The notes under the pieces were generated by a model, which worked only from the letters and a program-made list of their open reading frames with translations, made no database searches and was not told where the DNA came from. Positions 33,397-43,528 of a stretch of DNA of 64,000 nt are shown in pieces. A program made the translations under genes and the position numbers. Source of the DNA: Branchipolynoe longqiensis (lineage: Eukaryota > Annelida > Polychaeta > Phyllodocida > Polynoidae); the NCBI GenBank assembly GCA_030323885.1, contig CM059199.1:34418590-34482589 (forward strand). Reading direction: 5' to 3'. The stretch's first letter is position 1, and each line of letters opens with the position of its first letter.

Positions 33397-33991
33397 CTTA
33401 AAGTTGCATTGTCCGATAAAAACATCAAATTTTCCCAACCAAACCACTTATCTATCTAGGTTTTAAGAGTTCAGGAGCAAAACCGTGTAAGTGCCAATCC
33501 GAAAAGTAAATTAGAATAAATTATTGGTAGCTGAGAGTAATTTTCTTTCTCTCTAATTCCACTTCACTTGTTATAACATGGTTATCGAGGAATGAACAAT
33601 AAAATATTAATGCAAACAAAAAACCTTTTAAAGGTTTGACTCCAATGTGTCTCATTTTTGTTATTGGCGCTTACAGGGTTTTGTGCCTGAACTCCTCATT
33701 TGAACCTACATGTCCAACTTGAATACTGATGCATTTATTAAGTATTTGTTGTTAAATAGAAGCTCATACTAAATCAATTTAATCAAACCTCTTACTGCTG
33801 AATCCTTTGGATGCAAAGTTCTGGCAAGCATTTCTAAATAAATTTGGGATGTTTACACTTGAAGTATCTTTTAAGTTAATCATTTTAAACAAAGTTGACT
33901 TCAAACTAAAGGAAGGTAGATTATAATGATCAACCTGATATATTTATCCCAGAAAATGACAGAACCTCAAAAGCATCGGATTATGCAATTA
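33397..33991 (+). mobile_element. TIR-3 element interrupted by TIR-4
   Basis: Left end CTTAAAGTTGCATTGTCCG; right end ATCGGATTATGCAATTATAA. The normal TIR-3 interior is split after CTATCTAGGTTT and resumes at TTGAACCTACATGTCC; the 228 bp between are TIR-4. Confidence 0.75.
33467..33694. mobile_element. TIR-4 element, complete
   Basis: Ends GAGTTCAGGAGCAAAACCGT and (reverse complement) GAGTTCAGGCACAAAACCCT, both continuing to GTAAGYGCCAAT, a TIR of about 32 bp. The interior is AT-rich with no frame. Confidence 0.8.
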
Positions 33992-34181
33992 TAATGCATA
34001 GCCATCCATCCCTTCATATAATGACGACGGCGTCAATCTCTGAGTTGACAGTCAGTATACCAAGGGTAACGTTTCAATAAAACAGGTTTAGGACGGTGAT
34101 CTCTGACGTCACCAATATATGGGAGAAGCTCAGTGATTAGAGCAATACCCTAAATTTGTCGGAAAGAGTTGATATCTTTTT
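33992..34181. other. No feature seen
   Basis: Short unique stretch between repeats. Confidence 0.4.
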
Positions 34182-34446
34182 TTTTAGGTTTACATCTTGG
34201 CCACCTCTAAGGTTATATCAGGACGGGTAGCAACTTGTACCAGTACACCCTCATGATGAGTTTATAGTGCTGCCCCACTGCGAAATCAGGCCATTGGCAG
34301 TACCTTTTTGTTTGTTTCTTTAACGACCCCCCCCCCCCCCCGGCACAAAAAGTAGACATTGGCTATTGGGGTGTTGGCAGGACCCGTCCTGATATGAACG
34401 TAGATGTTGCCAGGACGTAAAACTCCAACAACCAACCAACCAATAT
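34182..34446. mobile_element. Fold-back SINE-A around a mollusc-type repeat fragment
   Basis: 34182-34303 is a minus-strand SINE-A 3' part and 34381-34446 a plus-strand SINE-A tail. Between them TTAACGACCCC with a C run and GACATTGGCTATTGG (34318-34378) resemble the start of the repeat at 6650. Confidence 0.65.
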
Positions 34447-34856
34447 ATGCAAAGAGGTCTCACATTCGATTTTCAGTAAAACAATATTGGCGCAAAACCA
34501 TAAACCCTACACACTTGTGAAGGCACTGACACTGACACACAATGCTATCTCGGGTGGTTGCTATCAGATATATATATATGAGAATATATATGAATATATA
34601 TATATATATATATTAATATTATTATCCAATAAGTTATCTCCTAGGGGTGTTATATCCACCTTTATTTGTTGTGTTTTTTTTTGTGATGGGTGGATTTATG
34701 CTGCCAATAATATTTAAGTCTACTGACTTGTCTTCGCCGCTAGACAATACTAGTCTTGTGACTCCCCTTGTTTTGATCACTTTCAGTTGTTGTGTAGCTA
34801 TCGACTGCATGCATTCTTTCTCTGTTTAATAATTTATTCCGCGGAAACGATGGCCA
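34447..34856. other. No gene seen; TA microsatellite
   Basis: TATA-rich microsatellite at 34568-34612. The remainder is AT-rich. Confidence 0.55.
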
Positions 34857-35035
34857 TACTCGATTATCACGACCGTGACTCAGATCAGGCGAGCCACTTT
34901 TTGGCGCATGCGCATATTCTACAGATTCGGGTCGAATAATCAAATACGCTTCTCCACTCTCGGGGTGGAAAAAATGGTGGTTTAATCCAAAGCCTTTTTT
35001 TTAAAATAACCGATATAACTACAGCAAACATATGT
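34857..35035 (-). mobile_element. TIR-1 element, truncated
   Basis: Starts CTCGATTATCACGACCGTG; GGCGCATGCGCATATTC and GGTCGAATAATCAAATACGC match TIR-1 in the same orientation as the 57679 copy. The other end is missing. Confidence 0.7.
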
Positions 35036-35554
35036 TTCTTTTTTTCTTATCTTGTTCTTTAACTATCATTCATGTACCAATCTTTTGCTTATTTTCCTGC
35101 AAACCTCTGTGAGTTTGCTTGTTCTACAATTTAGCTTTATTAATCGGAGGAAAACCGAAATTGATATGACCATCAAAAGAGCTGGGGGTAAAAGATATGA
35201 ATGGGTTTTGTTGCTTACAAATTACGATTCATGGCTGGAGTTGAAGTCGTCCAACTTGGCCCTAAATTTGATGTAGGAAACGCTACAGTTTTAGTTGTAT
35301 AAGTGGGAAAGATTTAATAACGCATTTATAGATGTCGGCATATAAACATCAAAATTCAGTAATACAAGTGTTAGAGTTTTAGTTTTAGATAGTCAAGCTA
35401 GAGAGTTATTACCACAAATTGTGGAGTTGGATAGTAACACAGGCTTAAGTAGGTTAGCAATACAAGCTGCATAGAGCTAAGTAGATCCAACCACTTCACA
35501 GAGTCAGCTACACAAACTGCAGCTTTTAACGTCACGAACAGTAGAATATTAGCG
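35036..35554. other. No gene seen; start of a degenerate repeat
   Basis: From 35355 on, AGTTTTAG and ACACAAACTGCA-type words begin to recur, heralding the array at 35890. Confidence 0.45.
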
Positions 35555-35608
35555 GTTAGTTGGTAGTTGGAGTTTTACGTCCTGGCAACATCTAACTTTA
35601 TATCAGGA
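35555..35608 (-). mobile_element. SINE-A tail, ~54 bp
   Basis: TTGGAGTTTTACGTCCTGGC to TTTATATCAGGA only; extreme 5' truncation similar to the nested piece at 61625. Confidence 0.75.
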
Positions 35609-35621
35609 TTATGCAACTATA

Positions 35622-35845
35622 ATGCATCCACATGCCCCCACCTCTGCCAATTTGGATTTCCACCGCTGTGTATAACTTACAGCGTCATCAAAGGGCAGTT
35701 GCTCTCATACCATATCTATGTAGTGTGGGAGGTTTAAAAATCCCTTGGGTTGGTAAAAGTGCAGGCTTGGGCTTTCTATCGATAAACTGTATAATGGTAA
35801 AAACAAGTCTGTTTAGACTTATCCATGATAGGTAGTATAAATCTT
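35622..35845 (+). mobile_element. SINE-B2 (B body + gamma tail), head truncated
   Basis: B body from GCCAATTTGGATTTCCACC to GGCTTTCTATCGA, then the gamma tail (TAAACTGTATAATGGTAAAA ... AATCTTCAAGAA). Same gamma tail as 41708-42032. Confidence 0.8.
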
Positions 35846-35849
35846 CAAG

Positions 35850-36680
35850 AAAAAAAGGAAGGATACCGACTTGTGACAGTGCACACTTATAGTGCTAGTA
35901 ACACAACCTGGAGCTCCTCAACAACACAGGCTGCATAGTTTCACTAACACAAACTGGGATGTTTAATAAACAGTACAACTACCATCTGTGATGTTTAAGT
36001 ATCGCTAACTGCGAACCTTTAGTATCACATACTACACAAGTTTAGTATTACACACTGCAAAATATAACATCACAAACGGCAAAGTTTTAGTAATACAAAC
36101 TGCATCGTTTTAGTATCACATATTTGAAAGTTATAGGATCGACCACTGCAAACGACCAAGATTTAGTAATATAAACTGCAACGTCTTAGTAGCACAAACT
36201 GGCAAGTTATAGTATCACAAACTGCCACGTTGTAGTAGCACAATCTGCAAGAGTTTAGTAACACAACCTGCCAAATAATAGTATCACAAACTGCCAAGGT
36301 ATAATGTAATAAACAGTAAAATGTTAGTAACACAAACTGCAAAGGGAGATTATAAAAAACTGCAAAGTTTTAGTGTCACAAACAGCAGAGTTTTAGTATC
36401 ACAAACCAAACTGCAAAGTCTCAGAATCAGAATCTGCCAAATTGTAGCAATACAAGCTGCCAAGTTATAATGTAACAAACTGCGAAGTTTTAGTGACACA
36501 AGCAGCAACATGTCAGTGGTACATTAGCACAAGCTCCTAAGTTTTAGTGTCACAAACTGCCAAGTTTAGTTCACAAACTGCCAAGTTTTAGTGTCACAAA
36601 CTACCAAGCTTGAGCAACATAAAACTGCGACGAAGTTTCAGTGTCACAAACAGTAAAATGGTAGTAACACAAGCTGTAGC
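35850..36680. repeat. Degenerate ~23-bp minisatellite
   Basis: After a 40-bp SINE-A scrap (ACCGACTTGTGACAGTGCAC at 35858), variants of AGTTTTAGTATCACAAACTGC recur about 30 times with many indels, suggesting an old array. Confidence 0.75.
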
Positions 36681-36689
36681 TCTGGTGTC

Positions 36690-36765
36690 AAAGCTAAATC
36701 CGCCTGTGAACCCGACCTTCTGTAGCCCGCCCTCATCCCTCAGGGACCCGGCTATGGCTGTGTGT
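36690..36765 (-). other. Possible exon or exon relic
   Basis: Minus-strand reading after CACACACACAG gives AIAGSLRDEGGLQKVGFTGG followed by FSFDTRA, a natural-looking composition unlike the arrays on both sides. No recognised family and no clear donor. Confidence 0.25.
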
Positions 36766-37150
36766 GTGAATGCGTGTATGAGTGGGTGTGTAGGGGGGGG
36801 GGCTGAGTGTGGGTGTGTCAATGAGTGTGTGAGTGTGTGTAAATGAGTGTGTGAGTGTGTGTGGGGGTGAGTGTGTGTGTTTGGGGGGTGGGGGATGAGT
36901 GTATGAGTGTGTGTGAACGAGTGTCTGAGTGTGTGTGAATGAGTGTCTGAGTGTGTGTGTTGGTGGGGGGTGAGTGTATGAGTGTGTGTGAATGAGTGTA
37001 TGAGTGTGTGTGGCAGGGTGGTGAGTGAGTATGGGGGTGTCAATGAGTGTGTGGGTGTGTGTAAATGTGTGTGTGAGTGTGTGTGAATGAGGGTGTGAGT
37101 GAGTGGGTTTTTGTTGGGGGGGATGAGTGTGTGAGTGCCTGTATGGCGGT
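36766..37150. repeat. GTGTGAGTG/AATGAGTGT minisatellite
   Basis: Imperfect GAGTGTGTGTGAATGAGTG-type units with G runs; strand-asymmetric. Confidence 0.9.
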
Positions 37151-37169
37151 GGGGAGCCTTCATGTAGGG

Positions 37170-37308
37170 CGATGTGCCTTCATGTAGGGCGATGTGAAAG
37201 TGTCGGTCGAGGATCCCATCCAGACCTCCCAACGCGGAGACTCTTTCCCCTCGGAGCTTGTCAAAATGCTGCAGGGCAATTTGCGTCCGATTGAACAGGA
37301 TCATCCCT
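37170..37308 (-). other. Possible exon of an unrecognised gene
   Basis: Reading minus from a CCCAAGCAG acceptor-like site, the frame gives MILFNRTQIALQHFDKLRGE and continues VSALGGLDGILDRHFHIALH. The composition is ordinary for a folded protein and the local GC is about 55%. An in-frame stop lies just upstream of the acceptor. At the other end a 20-bp tandem duplication (CACATCGCCCTACATGAAGG) precedes the minisatellite; no GT donor is visible. I do not recognise the family. Confidence 0.35.
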
Positions 37309-37330
37309 GCTTGGGCTATGTTCTATTTAT

Positions 37331-37735
37331 TGTACCTCGGTCACACTAGGCCTGCGACCACAAAATCCACTTTGGTCGCCAAGCTGCTTGCGACCAAAAC
37401 AAAAAACGGCGGAAGGGAAGACTGGTTGAAAACCGGTTGGCGATCGATCGGAGATCGGTTGGCGAGAGATTGACGGCAACTCGCCAACCGATCGTCAACA
37501 GATCGTCAACCGATCATTAATTGATCGCCAACCGCTCGTCAACCGATCGTCCATCGATCGCCAACCGGTCGTCAACCGGTCGTCAACCCATCGCCAACAT
37601 ATCGTCAACCGATCGCCAACAGATCGCAAACTCGTCTTCTCCTTCCCTGGTGTACTTTCATACACACCTCAGAGGTCCCAGTCACACTATGCTTGCAACC
37701 ACTTTGAAACCTCTTGCGACAAATAAAAGTACTCT
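37331..37735. repeat. Inverted 11-bp array (AACCGATCGTC) between direct repeats
   Basis: About 13 exact-length 11-bp units fill 37484-37629. At 37427-37480 the reverse complement (GGTTGGCGATC) occurs about four times, making a fold-back. The block is framed by direct repeats GTCACACTAGGCCTGCGACC (37341) and GTCACACTATGCTTGCAACC (37681). Confidence 0.8.
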
Positions 37736-37749
37736 GAATGATCCATGAT

Positions 37750-38103
37750 GTTTGTTTGTTGTTTGCTTGTTTGTTATTGTTTTCGGTCCTAGCAACATCT
37801 AAGGTCATATCAGGACGGGTACCGACTTGTGACAGTGCACACTCATGGCGACTTTATAGTGCTGCCCCACTGGGAGACCAGGCCGCCAGCACCATGACCT
37901 GATATCCCACTCAGTCACATTATCCTGACACTGAGCCAACCAATCCTTGCCCTATCCTAATAATGCTGATCGCATGGCTAGGAAGCGACAAGTATCAATT
38001 TGTAAGTCATTGGTTTGATTCGACCAGGGTTCGAACCCATGATCCCATGGTCTACCAACACTGGAGATGGACGCTCTAACTCATTCGGTCATCCTGTCTG
38101 GTT
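37750..38103 (-). mobile_element. SINE-A (h2 + beta), full length
   Basis: One of the cleanest copies: tail with GTTTGTTTGTTGTTTGC repeats, complete body, B box GGTTCGAACCC and head ending CGGTCATCCTGTCTGG on +. Confidence 0.9.
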
Positions 38104-38276
38104 ACGATCCATGATGGTGAATGGCCCTTGTGTACATCATGGAAGTGTGCTACCTGGATAATTGTAATTCTAATTCGGAGACAACAGCAGTGAGTTGTGC
38201 TCCCTTCCCAGGGTGAAATGCCACATACAGAACTAGGTGTGGGTAGCTTCATATCATCAGGGAATCTAATTAGGTT

Positions 38277-38634
38277 AAGGCTGGATAGTCCAATGAAGCA
38301 TCACATTTCCTAAACTAAAATAATGATCTAGATTTGATTCTACATATGTAGCGTAGATATTGATGCACTTATTAAGCATCTGTTGCCATATATAATGGAA
38401 TACTGATCAAATTTAATAGAACCTGCTACTGCAGAAGCCTATGGTGTCAGAGTTTTGGCGTATTTGCCAAAACTAATTTTACATGTATACACTTCAAATA
38501 TCTCAAAATTAGCCATTTAAAATAAAAGTTACTTCAAACTAAAGTAACGTAGATAATAACAATTAAATATTTTAATTCAATATATGCATCCAGTAAAATG
38601 ACAGAAATTTAAAACCATCGGTCTATACAACTTT
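38277..38634 (+). mobile_element. TIR-3 element
   Basis: Left TAAGGCTGGATAGTCCAATG; right (reverse complement) AAAGTTGTATAGACCGATGG. About 358 bp, no frame. A decayed SINE-D-like B box (GGTGGGTTCGATCCCC) follows at 38672. Confidence 0.75.
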
Positions 38635-38842
38635 ACTGCCTCGGATCTTCGTTCCGGAAATTGCAAAAAGGTGGGTTCGATCCCCGATCTAGGCATGTTA
38701 TACCCATTTGTTTGCAACCTCCCCATGGACACTTTTAAGCCAAGACCCCAATGGCCTTTTCATCTTCATTCAGGAAAAGAGATTACTTACAACGTGCAAT
38801 TAAAACACTGATATTAAAACAAAGCTATAATACTATTATGTA

Positions 38843-39650
38843 CATCAATCAATCAATGGGTGCCGTCTTCTCAAAGATGGTTGGCTGCAATGGACCTCCA
38901 TCTCTTCCTGTCATTCGTTCCTCTCACGCATTCCGCATAGCTCATTGCTGTCCACTCAGTGATGTTGTCCATCCATGTTGTTCTCCTTCTCCCTCTTGGT
39001 CTTTTCCCTTCTATCTTCCCTTCCAGTATTCTTCTCTGTGATTCCTGGTGTCGTATCATGTGGCCAAAGTATTTAATTTTTCTGTTTTTGATCGTTTGTA
39101 TTATCCATCTCTTTATTTTCATTCTTGTTAGGACCTCCATGTTGCTTTTCATTGCTGTCCATGGAATTTTTAACATTCTTCTGTATTGCCACATTTCAAA
39201 TGCCTCGAGCTTTGTTGTTATTGCTTTCTTCAAAGTCCATGTCTCGCAGCAATATAAAAGTGTAGACCACACATAGCATTTTAGCAGTCGGAGTCTTGTT
39301 TTTATATTTATGTCTCTAGATGTTAGTACTTTCTGCATCTTTAGAAATGTTGTTTTGGCAATGTTTATTCTCCGTTTAATCTCTCTTTCACATCCACCAT
39401 CACTAGTTATTAAATGGCCCAGATACACAAATGACTCTACCTGCTCCAAGATTACACCATTAACTTTTATCTCTGCTCTTGGTTTGTATTCCTTTCTGCT
39501 GACAACCATGGATTTTGTCTTCTTTACATTCATTTTGAGGCCACATCTCTCACTTTTTTCTTTTACTTCATCCACTATATTATGTACCTGTATGGAACAT
39601 ATTATCTCAGTCTCCATGTACAACAGTGTAATCTCATTTTGGGGCAATTA
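38843..39650 (-). pseudogene. 5'-truncated LINE reverse transcriptase C-terminus
   Basis: An open minus frame of about 258 residues (38871-39647) shows KMNVKKTKSMVVS, SFVYLGHLIT, CYVWSTLLYCCETW, YFGHMIR, EGKIEGKRPRGRRR, TTWMDNITEW and KRWRSIA blocks in the usual LINE order. The catalytic YxDD would lie upstream and is missing. The 3' end is a TTGATTGATTGAT tail at 38843-38860, as in the 15173 copy. The clade (RTE-like or Jockey-like) is not certain. Confidence 0.8.
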
Positions 39651-39765
39651 TGAGTGAGAGGGGACATACACAGATACAGACAGTGGTATTTTGTTTCCAG
39701 TTCTTGCGAACCACTCGGAAGTAGACTGTGCAAAAGAAGAACGCCGCTACTTCTATCTGTCAAGT

Positions 39766-39836
39766 CACGTGATCTGAAACGGAACTCTTCAGAAGGAGGC
39801 AGTAATGTGCGCTCAACCGGAAGTGAATATATAAGG
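39766..39836 (+). promoter_or_regulatory. Promoter-like cluster: E-box, ETS site, TATA box
   Basis: CACGTG at 39766-39771, ACCGGAAGTG at 39816-39825 and TATATAAGG at 39828-39836. The spacing is tight and GC is locally raised. No coding frame follows within a few hundred bases, so it may belong to a retroelement or an untranslated first exon. Confidence 0.3.
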
Positions 39837-39839
39837 TTC

Positions 39840-40780
39840 TCTTGAAAGCGTCGATGTTCAGAGGCCTGGTGGAAATTCCTTATATTTTATTAACATTGTC
39901 TTTTTTTGCTTTCTAAGAATTTGTTGAGAATTTTATTAACGTTAATCTTCCACTTCTTTCCCTTAATCGTATCACTATTATTGGTAGTAATATATTACTA
40001 TCGACATACTAATTATTATTACTAATACTTAATATTTGTTAAATTAGTATCATCATTATAATAGTTTAATATTATTATAATGATGATATAAAAATATTTA
40101 CTCCTCAACCCTTAAATAGCACTTAGTTGAAAAAGGAACATACTTACTTCTCTGGCCTATGGATCTTATTGCGTGATGCTTAATACAAATAATAGTGCCA
40201 TTTCAATATATCAGCAAACTTCAATTTGTCAAAATGGCATTTATATTTCAATCCAAAATGTGTCACCAATAAAAGAGGCTGAATGCTAATGCATTAGTTG
40301 TCCATTGTTCACAATTCAGTTATTATCAGTGATTTGGACTGAGGAAGTAGCACCTCTGAGGCTCCTTCATTTACATTAGGCTCTGCCTCTGAGGTATCTG
40401 CCATCAGTACTACTGCTGACGTGTCAAAGGTCATGAAGTATGCAACCCTTCCATCTCAGCCACCACCTTGTCGCTATCGGCAGGGACTTTGCAGCCTATT
40501 CCTTCCGTCCATTGCTCTACTTTTTCTTATTACACTCACTTTCCCGCGCTTACATATCGGGTGTAGTTGAAATCACCTTCCACTATCCTAGGGGGTAGTG
40601 AGTAGAGCTCCAAGTGCCCCTTGCACACTATCACTAGTGCCTCTTTCACACTATCTACCTAATACATAATGACTATTGACAATAAGTAGAGGATCACCAG
40701 CAACTACATAAATACATTCAGGCACCTGGCACTATATACCATTTACCTTTATAGACCATTTACATTCCCCCACCAATGCG
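39840..40780. other. No gene seen; AT-rich
   Basis: 39950-40110 is almost all A/T with TATTATTA words. A minus-strand GDFNYT-like word near 40580 could be an old LINE endonuclease scrap, but is too short to call. Confidence 0.45.
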
Positions 40781-40975
40781 TTTCATCAGAATATTTTACA
40801 ATAGGATTATGCACTAAAAGGTTCTATTAATTAGACTCAGTATCCTCTTCTATGTAGCAACAAATGCTTAATAAGTGTATTAGTATCTAAGTTAGATATA
40901 TAAAATGAAATCTAGGTGATTGCTTTGTTTGTTAAAATCTGATGCTTCATCGGACTATCCAACTTATTTAAAAGA
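40781..40975 (-). mobile_element. TIR-3 fragment
   Basis: On + ATGTAGCAACAAATGCTTAA and GATGCTTCATCGGACTATCC match the left half of TIR-3 reversed. Confidence 0.65.
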
Positions 40976-40984
40976 AAGATGGGA

Positions 40985-41113
40985 GTGGGTTATGCAGTAT
41001 TAGGACAATGTGAGTCAGTGCGATAACAGGTCATGGTTTCAGTGGTCTGGACTCCCAATAACGCAGCACTATAAAGTCACCATATATGTGTACTGTCACA
41101 AATCAAGACATGT
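40985..41113 (+). mobile_element. SINE-A body fragment
   Basis: GGACAATGTGAGTCAGTGCG to ACTGTCACAAATC: a diverged central beta body without head or tail. Confidence 0.65.
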
Positions 41114-41707
41114 GATCATGTTAATTCATAGTTTGCTATCACGTGAAACCTAGAGAAAGATACACTGTCTTAGAAGTGCCAAATGAGAAAGATCAGACAA
41201 TAGTGCTTGAAGGTTATATTCGAGGGGGAATGTAGAGGGCTGGCTTTAGTAAATAATAAATGGATATAGCAAGAACACAAACATTCATTTCAATGTGAAA
41301 TTTCAATCAAAGCAACAGAGGCCAATTATTCTAACAGAACATGGTTCTTATTCTCCAATGAAAGGGATCCAAATGAAACAATAATCTTATGTGAGACAGA
41401 GTTCAACAATATAAGCTTCATAGTCTTATGAACTAATTTCAGTCAGAAACATGATGAGTCCTTTTATCAAATAATATGTTAATTATCCCTCATTTGTTTC
41501 AGTTTTCCTTCTCGAGCAGGTTTTTTGTTTGTTGTTGTACTTTGATTCAAAATATGCCCTTTGGACAAAGTAAGCTCTTACTCCATTTGGATCGCCTTAG
41601 TCGGATCAATCTCGGGTAATCAGCTGGGTTTAACCGGAAGTTGGCCCTGTTCAGCAAGCCTTTGAGGTGCATCACCTGAATTTCGCATCAGTAGCTTCAG
41701 GCAGGAC
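41114..41707. other. No gene seen
   Basis: AT-rich to 41560, then a short GC-balanced stretch (41590-41690) without a recognised feature. Confidence 0.45.
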
Positions 41708-42032
41708 TTCAATATTCTGTTCTTGAAGATTTATACTGCCTGTCATGGATAAGTCTGAATAGACTTGTTTTCACCATTTGACAGTTTGTCGACGGAAAGC
41801 CTGAGCCTACACTTTTACCGACCCAAGGGATTTTTAACCTCCCACACCACAAATACATGGTATGAGAGCAACTGGCCATTGATGACGCTGTAAGTTATAC
41901 ACAGCGGTGGAAATCCAAATTGGCAGAGGTGGGGAGGGCACCAGGAATCGAACCCCTGACCTTCAGATTAGGAGTTTGACCTAGAAAAAAGTCAGACACC
42001 CTAACCACTCCGCCACAGAGAACACCAAACAG
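41708..42032 (-). mobile_element. SINE-B2 (h3 + gamma), full length
   Basis: On + gamma tail (TTCTTGAAGATTTATACTGC ... CAGTTTGTCGA), B body, B box GGAATCGAACCCC, internal AAAAAA, and head end CGCCACAGAGAACACC. It shows that the same h3 head serves two tails. Confidence 0.85.
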
Positions 42033-42154
42033 CCATGTGTGGGGTTAACATGGCTTCCATGGTTGACAGCTGACAATTGAGAGCAAAGGCTTTATAAAAG
42101 TCAACCAACGAAGCCAGTCAACCATCCTGCTTTCGGACAGTACGATGGGGAAAG

Positions 42155-42338
42155 GAATGGCCTGTATAGTGTCAATATAATGTAACTGAGTCAGATATCA
42201 GGTCATGGTGCTGGCAAGGAGCTATTTAATCTCAGTAGGGCAGCAATATAAGTATGGGCATTATAAATGTGTTATGTCACAATTGATCTACTGCACTGAT
42301 ATGACAAGACCCCAGATGTTGCTGGGACATAAATCACC
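42155..42338 (+). mobile_element. SINE-A body and tail, diverged
   Basis: GTCAATATAATGTAACTGAG to CCCCAGATGTTGCTGGGACA; head missing. Confidence 0.65.
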
Positions 42339-42399
42339 AATCAATGGATCAGCTATGACTGCAATATTCTGTGAACTCCGTCATGTGTCAACAAATTAA

Positions 42400-42602
42400 T
42401 TGCATCAAAGATCCTAAATAGCCTAACGGTTAGGACCCTAACCCCGGTAAAAGTACATTAATGTGGGTTCAATCCCACATTAGGCATCAGGACATACATG
42501 CAGATATATTGCATTAAATATCCTCGATAGCCTAATGGTTAGCACCCTCACCACCATAGAAGAACAGGAGTGTTGGTTCGAGTCCCACACTAGGCATAAT
42601 AG
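42400..42602 (+). repeat. Tandem pair of tRNA-like (SINE-D-type) units
   Basis: Two ~100-bp units each with TTGCATNAAANATCCT, an A box-like AGCCTAAYGGTTAG and a B box (GGGTTCAATCCC; GGTTCGAGTCCC) ending CTAGGCAT or TTAGGCAT. CCTAA/TTAGG could pair as an acceptor stem in unit 1. I judge them SINE remnants rather than functional tRNA genes. Confidence 0.6.
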
Positions 42603-43095
42603 TCCAGCATCAGGACACAACTTTTTAAAATGACCACTCCTCCGATATATCTTGAATGTATAGTTCTGCAAGTAAAAACACCACCTACTTTGAGGCTGCC
42701 CTGGTTTATTGTATGACCTGCATAGGAAGGACTCTTTCAGAAGGGGAGGGAGGCATAATTTATCTGAAGCTTGGACAATAAAGGAATGATGGCAGATTCC
42801 ACATACACAAATCCAGCTGTCCCGGTTCTTTGTGTGAGTATGAGTTGTGGTACAAACCCATTCTGCTTAATAATTCAAGTTCAGCCCCGCTCTTTGGTAT
42901 TGTTATGGATGAGACACACCATGGACCTGATTTGTTGATGGCAAACCTCACTACAGACTGAACAACTGAGGGGCAATCAAACTAGGCAGCCCTTAATGGA
43001 GAGTTATTAGGGTAGGGATAGAAGCAAGTAAACATATGCCTATGGATTCAACAGCATTACAAATCATTTCATTTGGAAATGCAAGACAATACCTG
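42603..43095. other. No gene seen
   Basis: Mixed composition; short frames only. Confidence 0.45.
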
Positions 43096-43246
43096 TCAAG
43101 CGCGGCTTTCTAGTGACATGTCAAATTCATGTTACGCAAGTCACCTGGATTATCACCGGTGCCCGATCACTTAAGAAAGTTTGTATACAGATGAATAAAA
43201 CTGTTTATTAAAGTTGCAGACTCTGATGCTTTAAAGTTTCTGTCTT
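43096..43246. repeat. Dispersed repeat R, copy 1
   Basis: About 150 bp nearly identical to 52408-52562 (shared words GACATGTCAAATTCATGTTA, GATTATCACCGGTGCCCG, TGAATAAAACTGTTTATTAA). It contains a possible AATAAA signal. Family unknown. Confidence 0.8.
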
Positions 43247-43528
43247 TCAATTTCCATAATTTACATACGGGAACAGAAGAGAACAAGGCAGAATGGAAAT
43301 AACAAAATTTATTGGAGAACATAACCTGCAGGCAGGTCGATCTTGGCTGGAGAATATATCGGTATCGTCTATCGTATCTCGTGTCATAATTAAATGACCG
43401 TGATATTAGTGCGGTATCGTATAGAGTACCAATCAAGTTAAATGACTTCAAGATAAGTATGAATTAAATCGATCAATGATTAATCAGTTAAGAGTAATAC
43501 TAGTGAAGTGGGCGAGACTGCTCGACCT
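43247..43528. other. No gene seen
   Basis: AT-rich. Confidence 0.4.

Noticed and set aside
36594..37304. Single 236-residue minus-strand protein
   Set aside because: Its middle is a Thr/His-rich translation of a minisatellite; only the two end pieces look exon-like and are listed separately.
40540..40640. LINE endonuclease fragment (GDFNYT on minus)
   Set aside because: Only one six-residue word fits; stops surround it.
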